DNA of 64,000 bases from Siphonodentalium dalli. Its lineage: Eukaryota > Mollusca > Scaphopoda > Gadilida > Siphonodentaliidae. Under the pieces are notes generated by a model that was not told the origin of the DNA, did not search any database, and saw nothing but the letters and a program-made list of their open reading frames with translations. The stretch covers positions 136,045,954 through 136,109,953 of the forward strand of contig CP136064.1 of the NCBI GenBank assembly GCA_032622095.1. Reading direction: 5' to 3'. The position numbers and the translations under genes are program-made. Positions 1-10,077 of the stretch are shown piece by piece; positions within the stretch are counted from its first letter, which is position 1; each line of letters opens with the position of its first letter.

Positions 1-1972
1 AACAGTCTGGGAGGCATTTAGTCCGTAAACCTGACTTTTATTATCAGAGCGAGAGCGTCTAGCTCTGTTTGATTAGTTGGGTCCACCAACTAGGAGACAT
101 TTATCCATTCATCGTGAAAATTGTTGTATACCATTAATACATTTAAAATATGTAGATCTGAAAGAGTACTTGTGGACATTTCCATGGAAAAACATGGCTT
201 TCGCATCTTGGGTTTAGCATATCATTCTTTAGAACATGCATGCTCATCAAGTTAATATTAGCCTAACTTGACGAATGTGTACATTGAAATGTAGATGGGA
301 AATAGTCATTATGGTCAAGCACATTTTCATTGACATGTAGGTAGGAACGAGTGATTTTGGCCACACCCTTTTAAAACATGGTCGATGGTGGCCATCTTGG
401 ACTTTTCACTTAAATCCTTTAGCACGGGCTACAGCCCACATTTGTCATCCAATATTCATGACATTTGCTATGAACATTGACACGTAGATGGGAACGAGTG
501 ATTTTGGTCATGCCCATTTTAAAAAAAACATAGCCACCAGTGGCCATCTAGGATTTTGCACTTAAATCCTTTAGCACGGACCACAGCCCACATTTTCATC
601 CAATCTGTTTGAAATTTGCTGTGTACATTGACACGTAAATGGGAATGAGTTATTTTAGCCACTCCCATGACAGGGTATCACCTAGTCAAAATAGCATGAG
701 AAAGTGAGACCAAACTTTGGTTTATACCGATATATACAATATGGGGTGTGGCAATCTATTTAATAAGAAAGCCCCATTGTCCTGCATATATTACTCTCAG
801 TGTATCTGAAATAAGATAGTTAAGGGACTATTGAGCGGTCACCTTTTCTAAGTGTTATACCGCTGGATCTAAGATTTCGTAGAGTCCAACAACAAAGTAA
901 TTGGGTCGATAAAGTGTATTTTAAAAAGTATAAACTTCAACATAATTATCACAGCACAGCCAATATAATAAACCACATATAAAAGATAATCCTTAAAAAT
1001 GAAATTCGCATTTCATTTAACCATAGAATCTCAAACGGGTAAATCAATATTGTGCGTCTGTCTATTTCAAAAGCTAATTACTGAATGATCCCCGGACTGC
1101 GCTAATTTTCCCGCCAGTAACAGGTGAGTGCTAATCAGTGTGCAGGTGACACAATCATTCATGCTCGCTCTCACGCGCATACACACTGACACACATTTCA
1201 GTTAACCCATAACATGCTGAAATAACAATGCAGGACGCGCGCAACTATCATGATCCATAAAAGAAGCAGTTTACTAAAACAGATAAAAACGGCACCTATA
1301 ACATAAGGATAACTTAAAGTGATGGGTATAACTCACTTGAATCTTCGTCTTTAAAAAGGCGAGCTAAAATTGAGTTTACAAACCAAAACAAAAAACAAAC
1401 AAAAACACATTTTTCAGTTTTTTATTTTTTTTTCCTCCTACCCAAGTTGATTATGGCAGAAAAAATCCGTAAACCACAAAATAGAAAAACCGTGGCCATA
1501 AAATGCATGGCAGCAGCATGCAGAAGACTCTGCATTACTCAACAGCTGGGGTAATAATGTGAAGCGCTTAGGACCCTTGTGGGGAAAGGTGCTATTTAAG
1601 TACCATTATTATTATTAAAGGGTTAATGGCAGATTCACACTTGGCTTAGGGAGATATTTTGTTATCATAAGCCACAGGTCACTAAATACAACTCTCTACC
1701 AGGCAGAGAGCTTTAAGATATCAATCAACAAAGCTGTCACTTCAAGCAGATTGAGTTAACACTGCCATCCCATTAATCACCTTTGCCAGCATAATGTGAC
1801 TTCTATATGGTGTTAAGTAAACATTCTGTGTCCTCAGGCACCCTCCTCATATCGCATATAGCTCCGAGTGTCTGCTGTTTGCATGTCCTCGATTTTAGCC
1901 ACATTTAAACCAAATTTGGTGTGGTCACCTTGGTGGATATGGCGTTAGTTGTTTTTTCAATAAGTTATAAAA
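1..1972. other. Non-coding sequence with diverged family-A repeat monomers
   Basis: No supported gene on either strand. Between about 354 and 665 there are two diverged copies of the family-A core monomer, recognisable from 'gtagatgggaacgagtga' and 'tttagcacgg' in the orientation opposite to the other arrays in places. The rest is AT-rich, with a poly-A/poly-T patch near 1385-1435. I see nothing else in it. Confidence 0.5.
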
Positions 1973-4807
1973 TGAAAGTGTCAATGACACTGTAGCTCAA
2001 CTTGGAAAGGGAATAATTTAATGTATTACAGTCAATGGAGCGATTAGAAATGTGGAAAGTTGATTGTCTAATACTAGTTTATAGACATCAAGAGAACAGT
2101 AAAATCCAAGATGGCTGCTGGCGGCCATGTTTTCGGTCGAATGACCCCAAAATGAGTCGTTCCCATCTACATGTCATCGTTAACATCCATGACAAATTTT
2201 ATGATGATCAGACTAAAGGTACGACCTGTAGCCCGTGCTAAAGGATTTAGTTATACAAAGAGTAAAATCCAAGATGGCTGCTGGCGGCCATGTTTTTTGG
2301 CCAAATGACGCCGAAATTACTCGTTCCCATCTACATGTCAATATTAACATCCGTGACCAATTTCATGATGATCAGACGAACAGTACGACCTGTGGCCCGT
2401 GCTAATGGATTAAATTTTGAAATCCAAGATGGCCACTGGTGGCCATGTTTTTTGTCCGAATGACCCCAAAACGACTCGTTCCCATTTACATTCCAATTTC
2501 AACAGCCATGACAAATTTTATGATGATCAGACTAAAGGTACGACCTGTAGCCCGTGCTAAAGGATTTAGTCATACAAAGAGTAAAATCCAAGATGGCTGC
2601 TGGTGGCCATGTTTTTTGGCCGAAGGACCCCAAAATGACTCGTTCCCATCTACAAGTCATTATTAACATTCTTGACAAATTTTATGATGATCAGACTAAA
2701 AGTAGGACCTGTAGCCCGTGCTAAAGGATTTAGTCATACAAAGAGTAAAATCCAAGATGGCTGCTGGCGATGTTTTTTGGCCGAATAACCCCAAAATTAC
2801 TCGTTCCCATCTAGATGTCATTGTTAATATCCATGACAAATTTAACTCTTTCGTTGCCGAGCTAATTTTACACCTAAATTGCCGGAGAATTTATGAGAAA
2901 ACTGATTTTATTGTGGAAAAGTATGATACAATAATAGTCTTCTTCTTATGAAATAATGTTTCAAATATCAAGGACATGTATGTAGGTGATTAGCCAAAGA
3001 ATTGCAGGTGAATATTTTGCCGAAGAATATTCACGAGAATTAAGGGGCATAACTCCTTGTCACCCAAGGGAAATAACTCCAAATAAGGATTTGTTTGCAA
3101 TAATCCAATTGAAAAATGGCCCACAACCTGCTATATTCAATATTGGTTTTCTGAGACAGTATTCCAACGATGATGATCTGATAAATCATTCTACTGTCTT
3201 TCTCATTTAAAAACTTGTAAGAATAAATTAGGGTCTAGTTCTGGTATAGCTGGACCATATGTGAGGAGCTACACAATGCAGGAGCCGATTTAGACTTTAG
3301 TTGCGACAGTTTACTACGAAAATAGCTAGGTTTTTTAATTGAGGAAAATGGCAATTTTGACTGTCAAAAAACAAAACAAAAATTGTGATATATAATTAAA
3401 TCTCTAACTACAAGCTTATCATCATTGTGCTATAAATAAAATAACAAAAAGGACACATATGCATTATCTAAACTGTCACTGAGGCACGCTGGGGCCTGTG
3501 GGAGTTTATAATCACGCCGTTTGATTTAGTGAATTGCGTTTTTTACCTTGAAAAATAGGTGATTCATTCAGCAAAAACGGCAATTTTGACTATTAAAAAA
3601 ACTAATATAACAATCTAAAGTACACATAATCTTATTGTAATGTCAGGTTGTCATACTATCATGTTTAAATTAGTTAATGCATTGGTAAAATACAGATCTT
3701 TCATATAAATAATTGTCTAAAAATATTTTTCTGAAATTGTCGGCCATTTTGGATTTCCGACTGCGGATCTTACATTTTTTTTACAAACTTATTTCATTAT
3801 TTTAATTTTCAAACGTCTTAAAAAGGATTAAAAATCAGATATATACTGCAGAATTTAATTAGAAACAATTAAAACAATAATTTTATGAAACTTGAAAAAC
3901 TTTTTTATTATTGTCATACAGTTGTGATCAAAATAATTACGGTTACAATTATGGCCGATAATATCGGCCCTGGCAATTTACCAACCGGACATTTGGGCCG
4001 ATAATATCGGCCCCTGGCAATCAAAGAGTTAATGATGATCAGACTAAAGGTACGACCTGCAGCCCGTGCTAAAGAATTTAGTCATACAAAGAGTAAAATC
4101 CAAGATGGCTACTGGCGGCCATGTTTTTTGGCCGAATGACTCCAAAATTACTCGTTCCCATCTACATATCAATATTATCATCCATGACAAATTTCATGAT
4201 GATCAGATGAACAGTACGACCTGTGGCCCGTGCTAATGGATTAAATTTTGAAATCCAAGATGGCCACTGGCGGCCATGTTTTTTGTCCGAATGACCCCAA
4301 AATGACTCGTTCCCATCTACATTCCAATTTCAACAGCGATGACAAATTTTATTATGATCAGACCAAATGTACAACCTGTAGCCCGTGTCAAAGGATTAGT
4401 CATGCAAAGAGTAAAATCTAAGATGGCTGCCGGCGACCATGTTTTTTTGGCAGAATGACCCCAAAATTACTCGTTCCGTTCTACATGTCAATATTAACAT
4501 CCATGACAAATTTCATGACAATAAGACAAACAGTACCGCCTGTAGCCTGTGCTAATGGATTGAATTTTGAAATCCATGATGGCCACTGGCGGCCATGTTT
4601 TTTTACCGAATGACCCCAAAATGACTCGTTCCCATCTACATGTCAATGTCAACATCAATGACAAATTTCATAATAATCGGACCAAAGGTACGAAGTGTAG
4701 CCCGTGCTAAAGGAAATTGTTGACGAATCACGCACACACACACATACACACGCACGACGGATACCAAGCCATGGCAATAGCTCAAACTTTACAAAGTAAA
4801 GTTGAGC
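1973..4807 (+). mobile_element. Helitron-like non-autonomous element, family A, copy 1
   Basis: The 5' end starts TGAAAGTGTCAATGACAC, which forms a stem-loop (AGTGTC-AAT-GACACT). It is followed by a subterminal AGCTCAACTT. The body is an array of monomers of about 164 bp; for example, the word 'tgatgatcag' recurs at 2521 and 2685. The 3' end has a (CA)n microsatellite near 4737, the hairpin CTTTACAAAGTAAAG, then TTGAGC. The subterminal 5' AGCTCAACTT is the reverse complement of the 3' AAGTTGAGC. This layout (5' stem-loop, tandem core, microsatellite, 3' hairpin) is that of pearl and HINE-type Helitron derivatives known from bivalves; the family assignment is inference. A 1.2-kb element with TTAA ends interrupts the array at 2846-4028. 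Short open frames in the monomers are not genes. Confidence 0.75.
2846..4028. mobile_element. piggyBac-like MITE with TTAA duplication
   Basis: A 1183-bp insert sits between TTAA copies at 2842-2845 and 4029-4032. Its ends are inverted repeats: CTCTTTCGTTGCC on the left, and CTCTTTGATTGCC as the reverse complement of the right end. Removing the insert and one TTAA restores an ordinary family-A monomer ('ccatgacaaatttaatgatgatcag' in two pieces), so the boundaries are certain. TTAA duplications are the hallmark of piggyBac transposition. No transposase is present. The one short open frame near 2986-3210 shows no recognisable domain and is probably chance. Near the right end there are direct copies of 'gccgataatatcggcc', itself a palindrome. 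Confidence 0.8.
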
Positions 4808-4894
4808 AAAAATTAAATATGAGCAAGAAATTAAATCTGAATTTAAAAAAAAAAAATTTGAAAAAAAAATTTGAGCAAGGAGTTCAATCTAAAA

Positions 4895-5640
4895 TTATCT
4901 TTTATTTTAGAGTTATGTCCCTGGCTCTGCCCCTCTTTGACCCAGTGACCCTATTTGAACAAATCTGAACACCAGTCACCCAAGGACCCTCCATACCAAA
5001 TATAAGCTAAATCGTTCCAATGGTTCTTGAGAAGAAGTCGTTCTCAGAATTACTATGGAGGAATAGTTATGGCTCTGGTTTTGCAACGAATTGACCTGAT
5101 AACCTCATTTGAACAAACCTGAATGTTAGTCACATAGGGAACAGCCACACCAAATATGAACCCATTCGGTTTTATAGTTCTGGAGAAGACAATTCTTGAT
5201 GGATGGACGGCAAGATGAACCGATGGCTAGACGGATGGACTAACGGATGGACTGACTGACGAGGAGTGATGACTATAGCTCCACTGGAGACTTCGTCTCA
5301 GGTGAGCTAACAACTGAACTAATTTATTTTGCATATCAGTTACTTGAAATTTTTTATATTATTATAACTGTCATGAATATTCCACTCACATAAATGCTCT
5401 TTTATTAGTTAATAAACAAGCATCTGGATATATATACACTGCAGACATTGGGAATATTACCCACACAAGCATGGCGCCATTGTGATGTATTAATGTCATA
5501 GAGGGGCTCCCAACGTCTTCATGACATTCTCCACATGTAGCAGTCATTGAAAGAGTTAAGAATTACTATTGAGGAAAAGATTATGTCCCAGGCTCTGATC
5601 CCATTTGACCGGGTGACTCCATCTCAGGTGAGCTAATTGC
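4895..5640 (+). repeat. Helitron-like family B, 5'-truncated copies
   Basis: Two imperfect core units begin at about 4914 ('tatgtccctggct') and 5068 ('tatggctctggtt'), a period of about 154 bp. They are followed by a GGAC/GGATGGAC microsatellite (5200-5260) and the terminal hairpin around 'ggagacttcgtctcagg', ending GTGAGCTAA near 5310. A shorter second 3' piece ends the same way at about 5638. The same family occurs at 14354-16899 and 61395-63427. There is no coding capacity. Confidence 0.7.
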
Positions 5641-6072
5641 AAGAATTATAATTTATAGTTTGAGGTTTAAAACCAACCAGGGTCTTTGGACAAAATAATG
5701 TTAATTCTTTTTTTCATATTGGTTTTCATTGAATGATTAAGCCAATATAAATAAATTGCTAGATTTACATCCAACTTTTTCAGAAAAAAGGGGCGGGAGG
5801 GCGAATTTATTTATTATATTTCATTCTTCCTAACATAAATTGTCAAGGACAGTTCTTGATATTGAAGTAGTATCCTACCATATATAATACATGTACAGGG
5901 TGATTTAGAAATAGATTCAATTTGATAAAAATCTACTGAAATGTAATTTGACGGTTTAAGGCATGAGAAAAAAGTTCACACAAAAGATATCCAAATTAAA
6001 AAAAGTGAGGAGGGGACTAAAAATAGGGTCGGACTGGGATGTAAATCAAGCAGTTTTTTATATTGGCCTTAC
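5641..6072. other. ESS2 intron sequence, no gene seen
   Basis: AT-rich non-coding sequence downstream (in ESS2 orientation) of the 6073-6204 exon. No following ESS2 exon was found between 1 and 6072, so it probably lies outside the window. Confidence 0.4.
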
Positions 6073-6204
6073 CTTGTGCATCTTTCAACAAAATATGTTC
6101 AGTTCCTTCATCTCTCTTCTCATCGCAAGCTGTGTCTTGACCCCTAGAAGCCGGAGATGGTGGTTTGTCACTGGGTTCAGGAGTCTCAAATGTGGAAGGA
6201 GTAT
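6073..6204 (-). CDS. ESS2: ESS2 (DGCR14) homologue, internal exon
   Basis: On the minus strand the exon is preceded by an acceptor (ttatacag) and followed by the donor GTAAGG. It is 132 bp with phase 1 at both ends. The peptide starts TPSTFETPEPSDKPPSP, matching the conserved TPATFETPE block of ESS2/DGCR14, a nuclear protein associated with late spliceosomal complexes and pre-mRNA splicing. The first two bases (AT) complete the split Tyr codon begun by the exon at 40073-40235, giving Y-TPSTFETPE where vertebrate ESS2 has a Tyr two residues before the same block. The remainder is acidic and low-complexity, as in the family. The following exon was not seen. Confidence 0.85.
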
Positions 6205-6779
6205 CTGTATAAAATAAAATTCAAATAGATTTAATTATACTAAACATCAGTATAAAACAATAACACAGGCCGAGAGATTATCATCCTAATGCAATATGGA
6301 TCGTAACAATGACTGCAAATGTTCAGTCAGATTCTCTTCTTGGTTACATTATCATTAAAATCCCCTAAATAGACGCCTAGTTTTAGTGCCCAAAGTGATT
6401 CAAAATTAATATTGTACACTTTTCGGAACCACCTTAATTATTCAGAATTGATTGCATGGGTTGGTAAATAGAATACTTGGACATAGTTGTGAGGGACCGG
6501 TATATACGTCATTTTATATGTCAGTAGGCCTATATGTTTGTATAGCCTTTTGCTAAATGTCACCCCTTCACACATTTGGAATGGGTTGACTATTGTTTAA
6601 TTTGGCCTTGTGCGAACTCATAGCTATCAAAACAGTCGAACTGTCAAGTCATTGTACTTGTGTGTTAACCGCATAGAGTTGTTTGTATGGCCTTTGGCTG
6701 AACTTTATTTTCCTTCACACAATTCAGCCAATAAAAATTCAGCTGGCATCTGATTACGCAGAAGGCAAAAATAAATGCG
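6205..6779. other. ESS2 intron sequence between exon and MITE
   Basis: No gene or clear repeat. I looked here for the lost left terminus of the Polinton and for the left end of the MITE that stops at 7030, and found neither. Confidence 0.4.
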
Positions 6780-7030
6780 CGAATTTTTAAAGTTTGCAAA
6801 TATCGATCAATGTTTTGACGTCGCGACTTTCGCGTTGTCGAAAGTTTCGACATTTTATGGAAATGTTTGGTCTGTTGTGGTTTCGACGTTATCGCACTTC
6901 TATGGCCAGTCGCTTTCGACGATTATTTTTCGTCATTTCCGACATTTCATTTATGTACATTTACGTCAAAACTTTTTTGACATTATCGACAATATTTTCA
7001 CATATGTGAAAGAGGTTTTGACATGCTCCC
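6780..7030. mobile_element. PIF/Harbinger-like MITE, right part, TCGAC-type body
   Basis: The right terminus reads TTTTGACATGCTCCC followed by TTA (7031-7033). Its reverse complement, GGGAGCATGTCAAAAC, matches the termini of the elements at 21459-25090 (GGGAGTGTCTCAAAAG) and 25746-27522 (GGGGTCATCTCAAAAC). The body is packed with variants of TTTCGACG, TTTTGACG and TCGAAAG. The left end is not visible, so the copy looks truncated. It inserted into the C-terminal codons of the first Polinton gene, and an open frame that runs from that gene into the MITE (down to 6966) is an artefact. Confidence 0.55.
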
Positions 7031-7232
7031 TTAGCATATCTTTCATAGCCGCGGCGAGCACGACATCAACAACGACCATACCCACATCGCAGGGCGTGAA
7101 GTCCAGTTTAGGGGAAGGACCACCAATAGCCATTTTGGCTAGTCGGGAGTAGCCAATGGCAAGTCCAGATACCACGGCGCTGTGGTACGCCGCGTTGACG
7201 AGCATCTTTCCATCAGTATTTGGGGAAGACAT
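7031..7232 (-). pseudogene. Small Polinton membrane protein, 3' end cut by MITE
   Basis: ATG at 7232. About 67 codons of Polinton sequence remain before the MITE junction at 7030-7031. There are two hydrophobic segments: one around residues 12-30 (within AAYHSAVVSGLAIGYSRL) and one around 49-64 (VGMVVVDVVLAAAM). They are joined by a Gly/Pro loop, suggesting a two-pass membrane protein. I recognise it only as a recurrent small ORF type of animal Polintons; its function is unknown. The true C-terminus was displaced by the MITE. The start lies directly beside the palindrome module at 7241-7275, its likely promoter. Confidence 0.6.
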
Positions 7233-7240
7233 ATCTGCTA

Positions 7241-7275
7241 TGTATATTACAAGTAATATATTACAAAGTAATAAT
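7241..7275. promoter_or_regulatory. Polinton intergenic palindromes, copy 1
   Basis: ATTACAAGTAAT, then TATTACAAAGTAATA at 7259-7273, in the 42-bp gap between the start of the 7031-7232 gene and the stop codon of the next gene. The same palindrome recurs in other Polinton gaps. Its role as promoter, terminator or both is inferred from position only. Confidence 0.5.
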
Positions 7276-8291
7276 TATTCCATATAAAATGGATCATTGT
7301 TTAATTGGTGTTTTATTTTTTGCGGTGTAACTTCTTCGCTCCGTGTCACGGGTGCTTGCGTATGCTGTTGGGCCGCGTTCTGATAGTTCCTACGGAACAG
7401 CAACACCACACCGACCAACCCAAGCCCCCCGACTAGCCACAGTTCCGAAGGAACAGCAGTTCCTGTCCATTGGAACAATCGGAGGTCACAGAGCCACTGC
7501 TATGACCAACGGTGTGGTTCTCGCGAATCTGATAGCGGTGCAGCCGGAATAGCAGTAGCTACTGGGGCTGGTTCTATAGAGGCCTTGGATTCCCGAAGCT
7601 CCTGTAGGATTTTCTCCTGTTTTTTCCCCGACGAGTTGCGGCGCCCGCTCGCCCGGCTGCGAGCTTCTTGGGATCCTTTGTTTTGTCGTGCTTACCACTG
7701 GGGTTTCGAGAGTATGTCCTTTAGAACGGCATCCCCTCCGTTGGGGGTATCCTCCTCCGGTAGTGGCGCAGCCGCGGTGGTCACCCTATTTATTGGATCA
7801 TCCATCAGTTTCAGATTTGCAGGAATTTCCGAGGAAATTATTGTCTTCTTCGACTATGCTTCGTGGGCAGACATGTACAAATTGACAATGTTTCGCAGTG
7901 GTCAACGCATCAGTCAACGGCGCTAAATACATGCCATATCGATGGTACAGCACACATGTAGCACTGCTTAGGGCGTGCCCAACAAAAGGGTCGGCCATGA
8001 GATCAGCGACCAGCTTCGGTTGGGTCTCGATGGGAATCGGGAAGAGGAGGCCGGCATATAGGAGGAGGCATATAGCTTCTCCACCACCTCGTCGTCCATT
8101 GCGTCGAGCCTTTCCCGGTGCCGATGCACAGCCACAACCCGTTGTTGCACAGCATCAACATTCCCCAATACAGCGTCATCCCAGGTTGAGCTAGTGGCTC
8201 TCCGTTCCGCAGCAGGTTCTGCCGTTGTTCCGACAGCTCCTACAGAACTAGCTGCATCCTCCGTCTGCTCTTTCAACAACTCGTCGATCAA
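7275..8291 (-). pseudogene. Polinton tail-anchored protein, broken by frameshifts and a stop
   Basis: Minus-strand coding can be followed through three frames. The N-terminal part (8291 to about 8070) is polar, ending near VVEKLYA. A frameshift near 8065-8080 leads into a compact middle (MADPFVGHALSSATCVLYHRYG). Another near 7640-7690 leads into a Lys/Glu-rich stretch (KKQEKILQELRES). Then comes a single in-frame TAG (7500-7502), after which the same frame continues into a C-terminal transmembrane segment (LWLVGGLGLVGVVLLFRR) and a short polar tail ending at 7275. I read this as one protein of about 330-340 residues with a C-terminal anchor, possibly virion-associated. No family name is certain. 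No ATG is clear at the start, which is uncertain around 8291-8330. Confidence 0.55.
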
Positions 8292-8478
8292 GTCATCACA
8301 ATTAATATTTGTAATTGTATTTAACCCAAGTGTTTAAGTGTCTTTGTCTTAGCTGCCGAAGTTTAATACATATATCTAGGTATACGTACACCCCCCAAGC
8401 AAGGATGCCAAATATTATGGCCTGGCTGAAGCACATCAGTGCTATACATAGCACATCAGTGTTATACATCATTATACC
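8292..8478. other. Polinton gap with short direct repeat
   Basis: No gene. Contains a tandem 'agcacatcagtgctatacat/agcacatcagtgttatacat' at about 8428-8470, just beyond the ATPase stop. I see no clear palindrome module. Confidence 0.35.
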
Positions 8479-9052
8479 TTAAGCAGTCGGCTGATCTTTC
8501 TTTAACAGAAGCTTAGCATGCTTCGACAGCTGCTCGCTCTTCCCGGGTAGGGATCATGTCATTTTCGCAGAGGCAGTCCTCAAACGAGTCCCGGTCTTTG
8601 CAGTGGAAGAGCGCGACCCAGCCCGTCTGCTCGCGCAGGTCCTTTAGGATGGAATTGTACTCCTGAGTGAGAACCGAGACGCTTTGCCCTGCATGTCGGC
8701 CCGAGAAAGCCAGCTCAGAAAGCATGACCTTCTTCTTCGTCAGGACCTTCATGGCCGAGCAGTCATCAACAATATACAATGTGGGTTCGCCCTGAAAGAG
8801 TTGGTATAATGCCCGTAGATAATCATGGAGCCGCTCGCCCGGATCAGCAACATAGATCTCGGGGTCAGCCCATATCCACGGCCAGCTCTGGTACGCCTTG
8901 TTGTGCCGCACAGTGGGGCACAGGATTATAATGTGTCGAAACGTGTCACGGTAGGGGCCCTCCAACAAATCGAGGGTGAACACTGTTTTCCCACAGCCAG
9001 TCTGCCCACAGATGAGGGCCGAGTGGGGATCTTTTGGGTGCATTTGTTCCAT
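8479..9052 (-). pseudogene. Polinton DNA-packaging ATPase (FtsK/HerA, A32-like)
   Basis: ATG at 9052 (protein begins MEQMHPKDPHSALICG). Walker A GQTGCGKT is at residues 16-23, Walker B LYIVDDC near 100, and a conserved Gln-containing sensor segment (VLTQEYN) near 136-142. The order and spacing match the A32-type packaging ATPases of Polintons, which drive genome packaging into capsids. The frame is intact for about 175 residues, then shifts near 8520-8530. The alternative frame supplies a basic Lys/Leu-rich tail ending in a TAA at 8479-8481. This is the best preserved enzyme of the element; only the last 15-20 residues are displaced. An upstream in-frame extension to 9157 runs through the palindromic gap and is probably not translated. 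Confidence 0.85.
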
Positions 9053-9093
9053 TATATGTATACAAGTAAGTATACTTGTGTACATATATATAA
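9053..9093. promoter_or_regulatory. Polinton intergenic palindromes, copy 2 (ATPase promoter candidate)
   Basis: Immediately upstream of the ATPase ATG and downstream of the capsid-like stop. Contains GTATACAAGTAAGTATACTTG with near-palindromic arms (ACAAGTA/TACTTGT) and TATA-like runs (acatatatata). It is related to the ATGTATAC half of the modules at 13891 and 17083. Confidence 0.45.
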
Positions 9094-9898
9094 CTAATAA
9101 AGCGCTGAGACAAACCGCCCATCTTCTATGTTGAGTTGTGCGTCCATAAGCACGCACAAGTAGACATTCAGTGGGCCTGCCACCTCTTTTTCTTTTGTGA
9201 TCTGAATTGTGATACCCTCTGATGCTTTCTCTATGCGTCGCCCTCTACCGTGGAGTTGGTCGTCATCAGTTGTCCTGAGGTCAAGCCACAGGGCATACTT
9301 GCTGGTCAGAAACTCTCCCAGCGACACATCTGCCAGGCCCAGATCGTACTCGAGTCGGTCCCCAAGTGCGCTTTGGTAGAAGGGCATTTGACTCTCCAAT
9401 AGTTCAAAGTCCAGCGATTCCTGTAGGCTTTCGCGATAGCCTTGTCTTTCGCTACGGCATTGTCTTTGTCTCCTGCCTTTAAGCGTATTTTTGGTTGGCA
9501 GACTCATCAATTCCCTGAAACTGTGTATTTTCTCTCTCCTGTGTGGTCTTCCACATGTCTAGGTAGCAGCAGAGAACATCGGAGTCGTCGATCATGTTGA
9601 CCTCATTTCTGCTGATCTTGATTGTGGTCTTCTTCACAATAGCCCGGCCCAGGTTCTGCACCACAGTCCTGTTTGCATCCGTGGAGGTCAGCGTGATTGT
9701 AAATGCCAGGCGCACTGTCCTGGGAACTATTACGTCATTGGCGCGGAGGTTGGGAAACCTCACAAGCAGCTGTTGGTTTGGCCCAATCGTGCTGGGATTG
9801 TTCGTAATAACAACAGACTGTCTGATGCCTTTGACCCCGAGGGGGTCCCGCAGGCTGCGGTATGGATTGAGTTTGCATCCGTACTGACTCGAAGCCAT
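9094..9898 (-). pseudogene. Polinton capsid-like protein, frameshifted and internally deleted
   Basis: ATG at 9898 (MASSQYGCKLNPYR). The first part is beta-rich and open to about 9480 (VVITNNPS, LAFTITLTSTD, KISRNEV, DSDVLCCYLDMW). After a frameshift near 9480-9510 the second part continues to the stop at 9094 (FELLESQMPFYQS, YALWLDLRTTDDDQL, LNVYLCVLMDAQLNIEDGRF). I recognise the two ends of a conserved Polinton protein generally taken as a double-jelly-roll capsid protein. About 270 residues remain and the two halves appear joined too directly, so the central portion is probably deleted. Capsid identity is inference from conserved end blocks and its position beside the ATPase. Confidence 0.65.
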
Positions 9899-9929
9899 GT
9901 TGTGTCTGCAGCAATTCAGAAACTGTGAC

Positions 9930-10077
9930 ATATGTAATTACATGTATGTAATACATATATATTAAATCGAAGCTGGCTTACCTTCAAAAAATTATATTGT
10001 GTATACGTGTATGTACGTGTATGCATACAAGTATACATATATATTACAAAGTAATAATATATAAATGCATAATTGAC
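9930..10077. promoter_or_regulatory. Divergent Polinton promoter region with palindromes
   Basis: Lies between the capsid-like gene (-) and the coiled-coil gene (+), so it should drive both. It holds GTAATTACATGTATGTAAT near 9934, then an alternating GTATAC/GTGTATG tract (9997-10035), then TATTACAAAGTAATA at 10042-10056. The last matches the palindromes at 7259, 13910 and 17068 base for base. Confidence 0.55.

Noticed and set aside
2035-2951. Short open frames in family-A monomers
   Set aside because: The same peptide words recur in every array because the DNA is a tandem repeat; no start, domain or conservation beyond that of the DNA.
2986-3210. 74-codon frame in the piggyBac-like insert
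   Set aside because: No recognisable domain, and far too short for a transposase.
6966-7030. Extension of the small Polinton membrane protein to 6966
   Set aside because: The last 20 or so codons lie in MITE sequence ending at 7030; the open frame is a by-product of the insertion.
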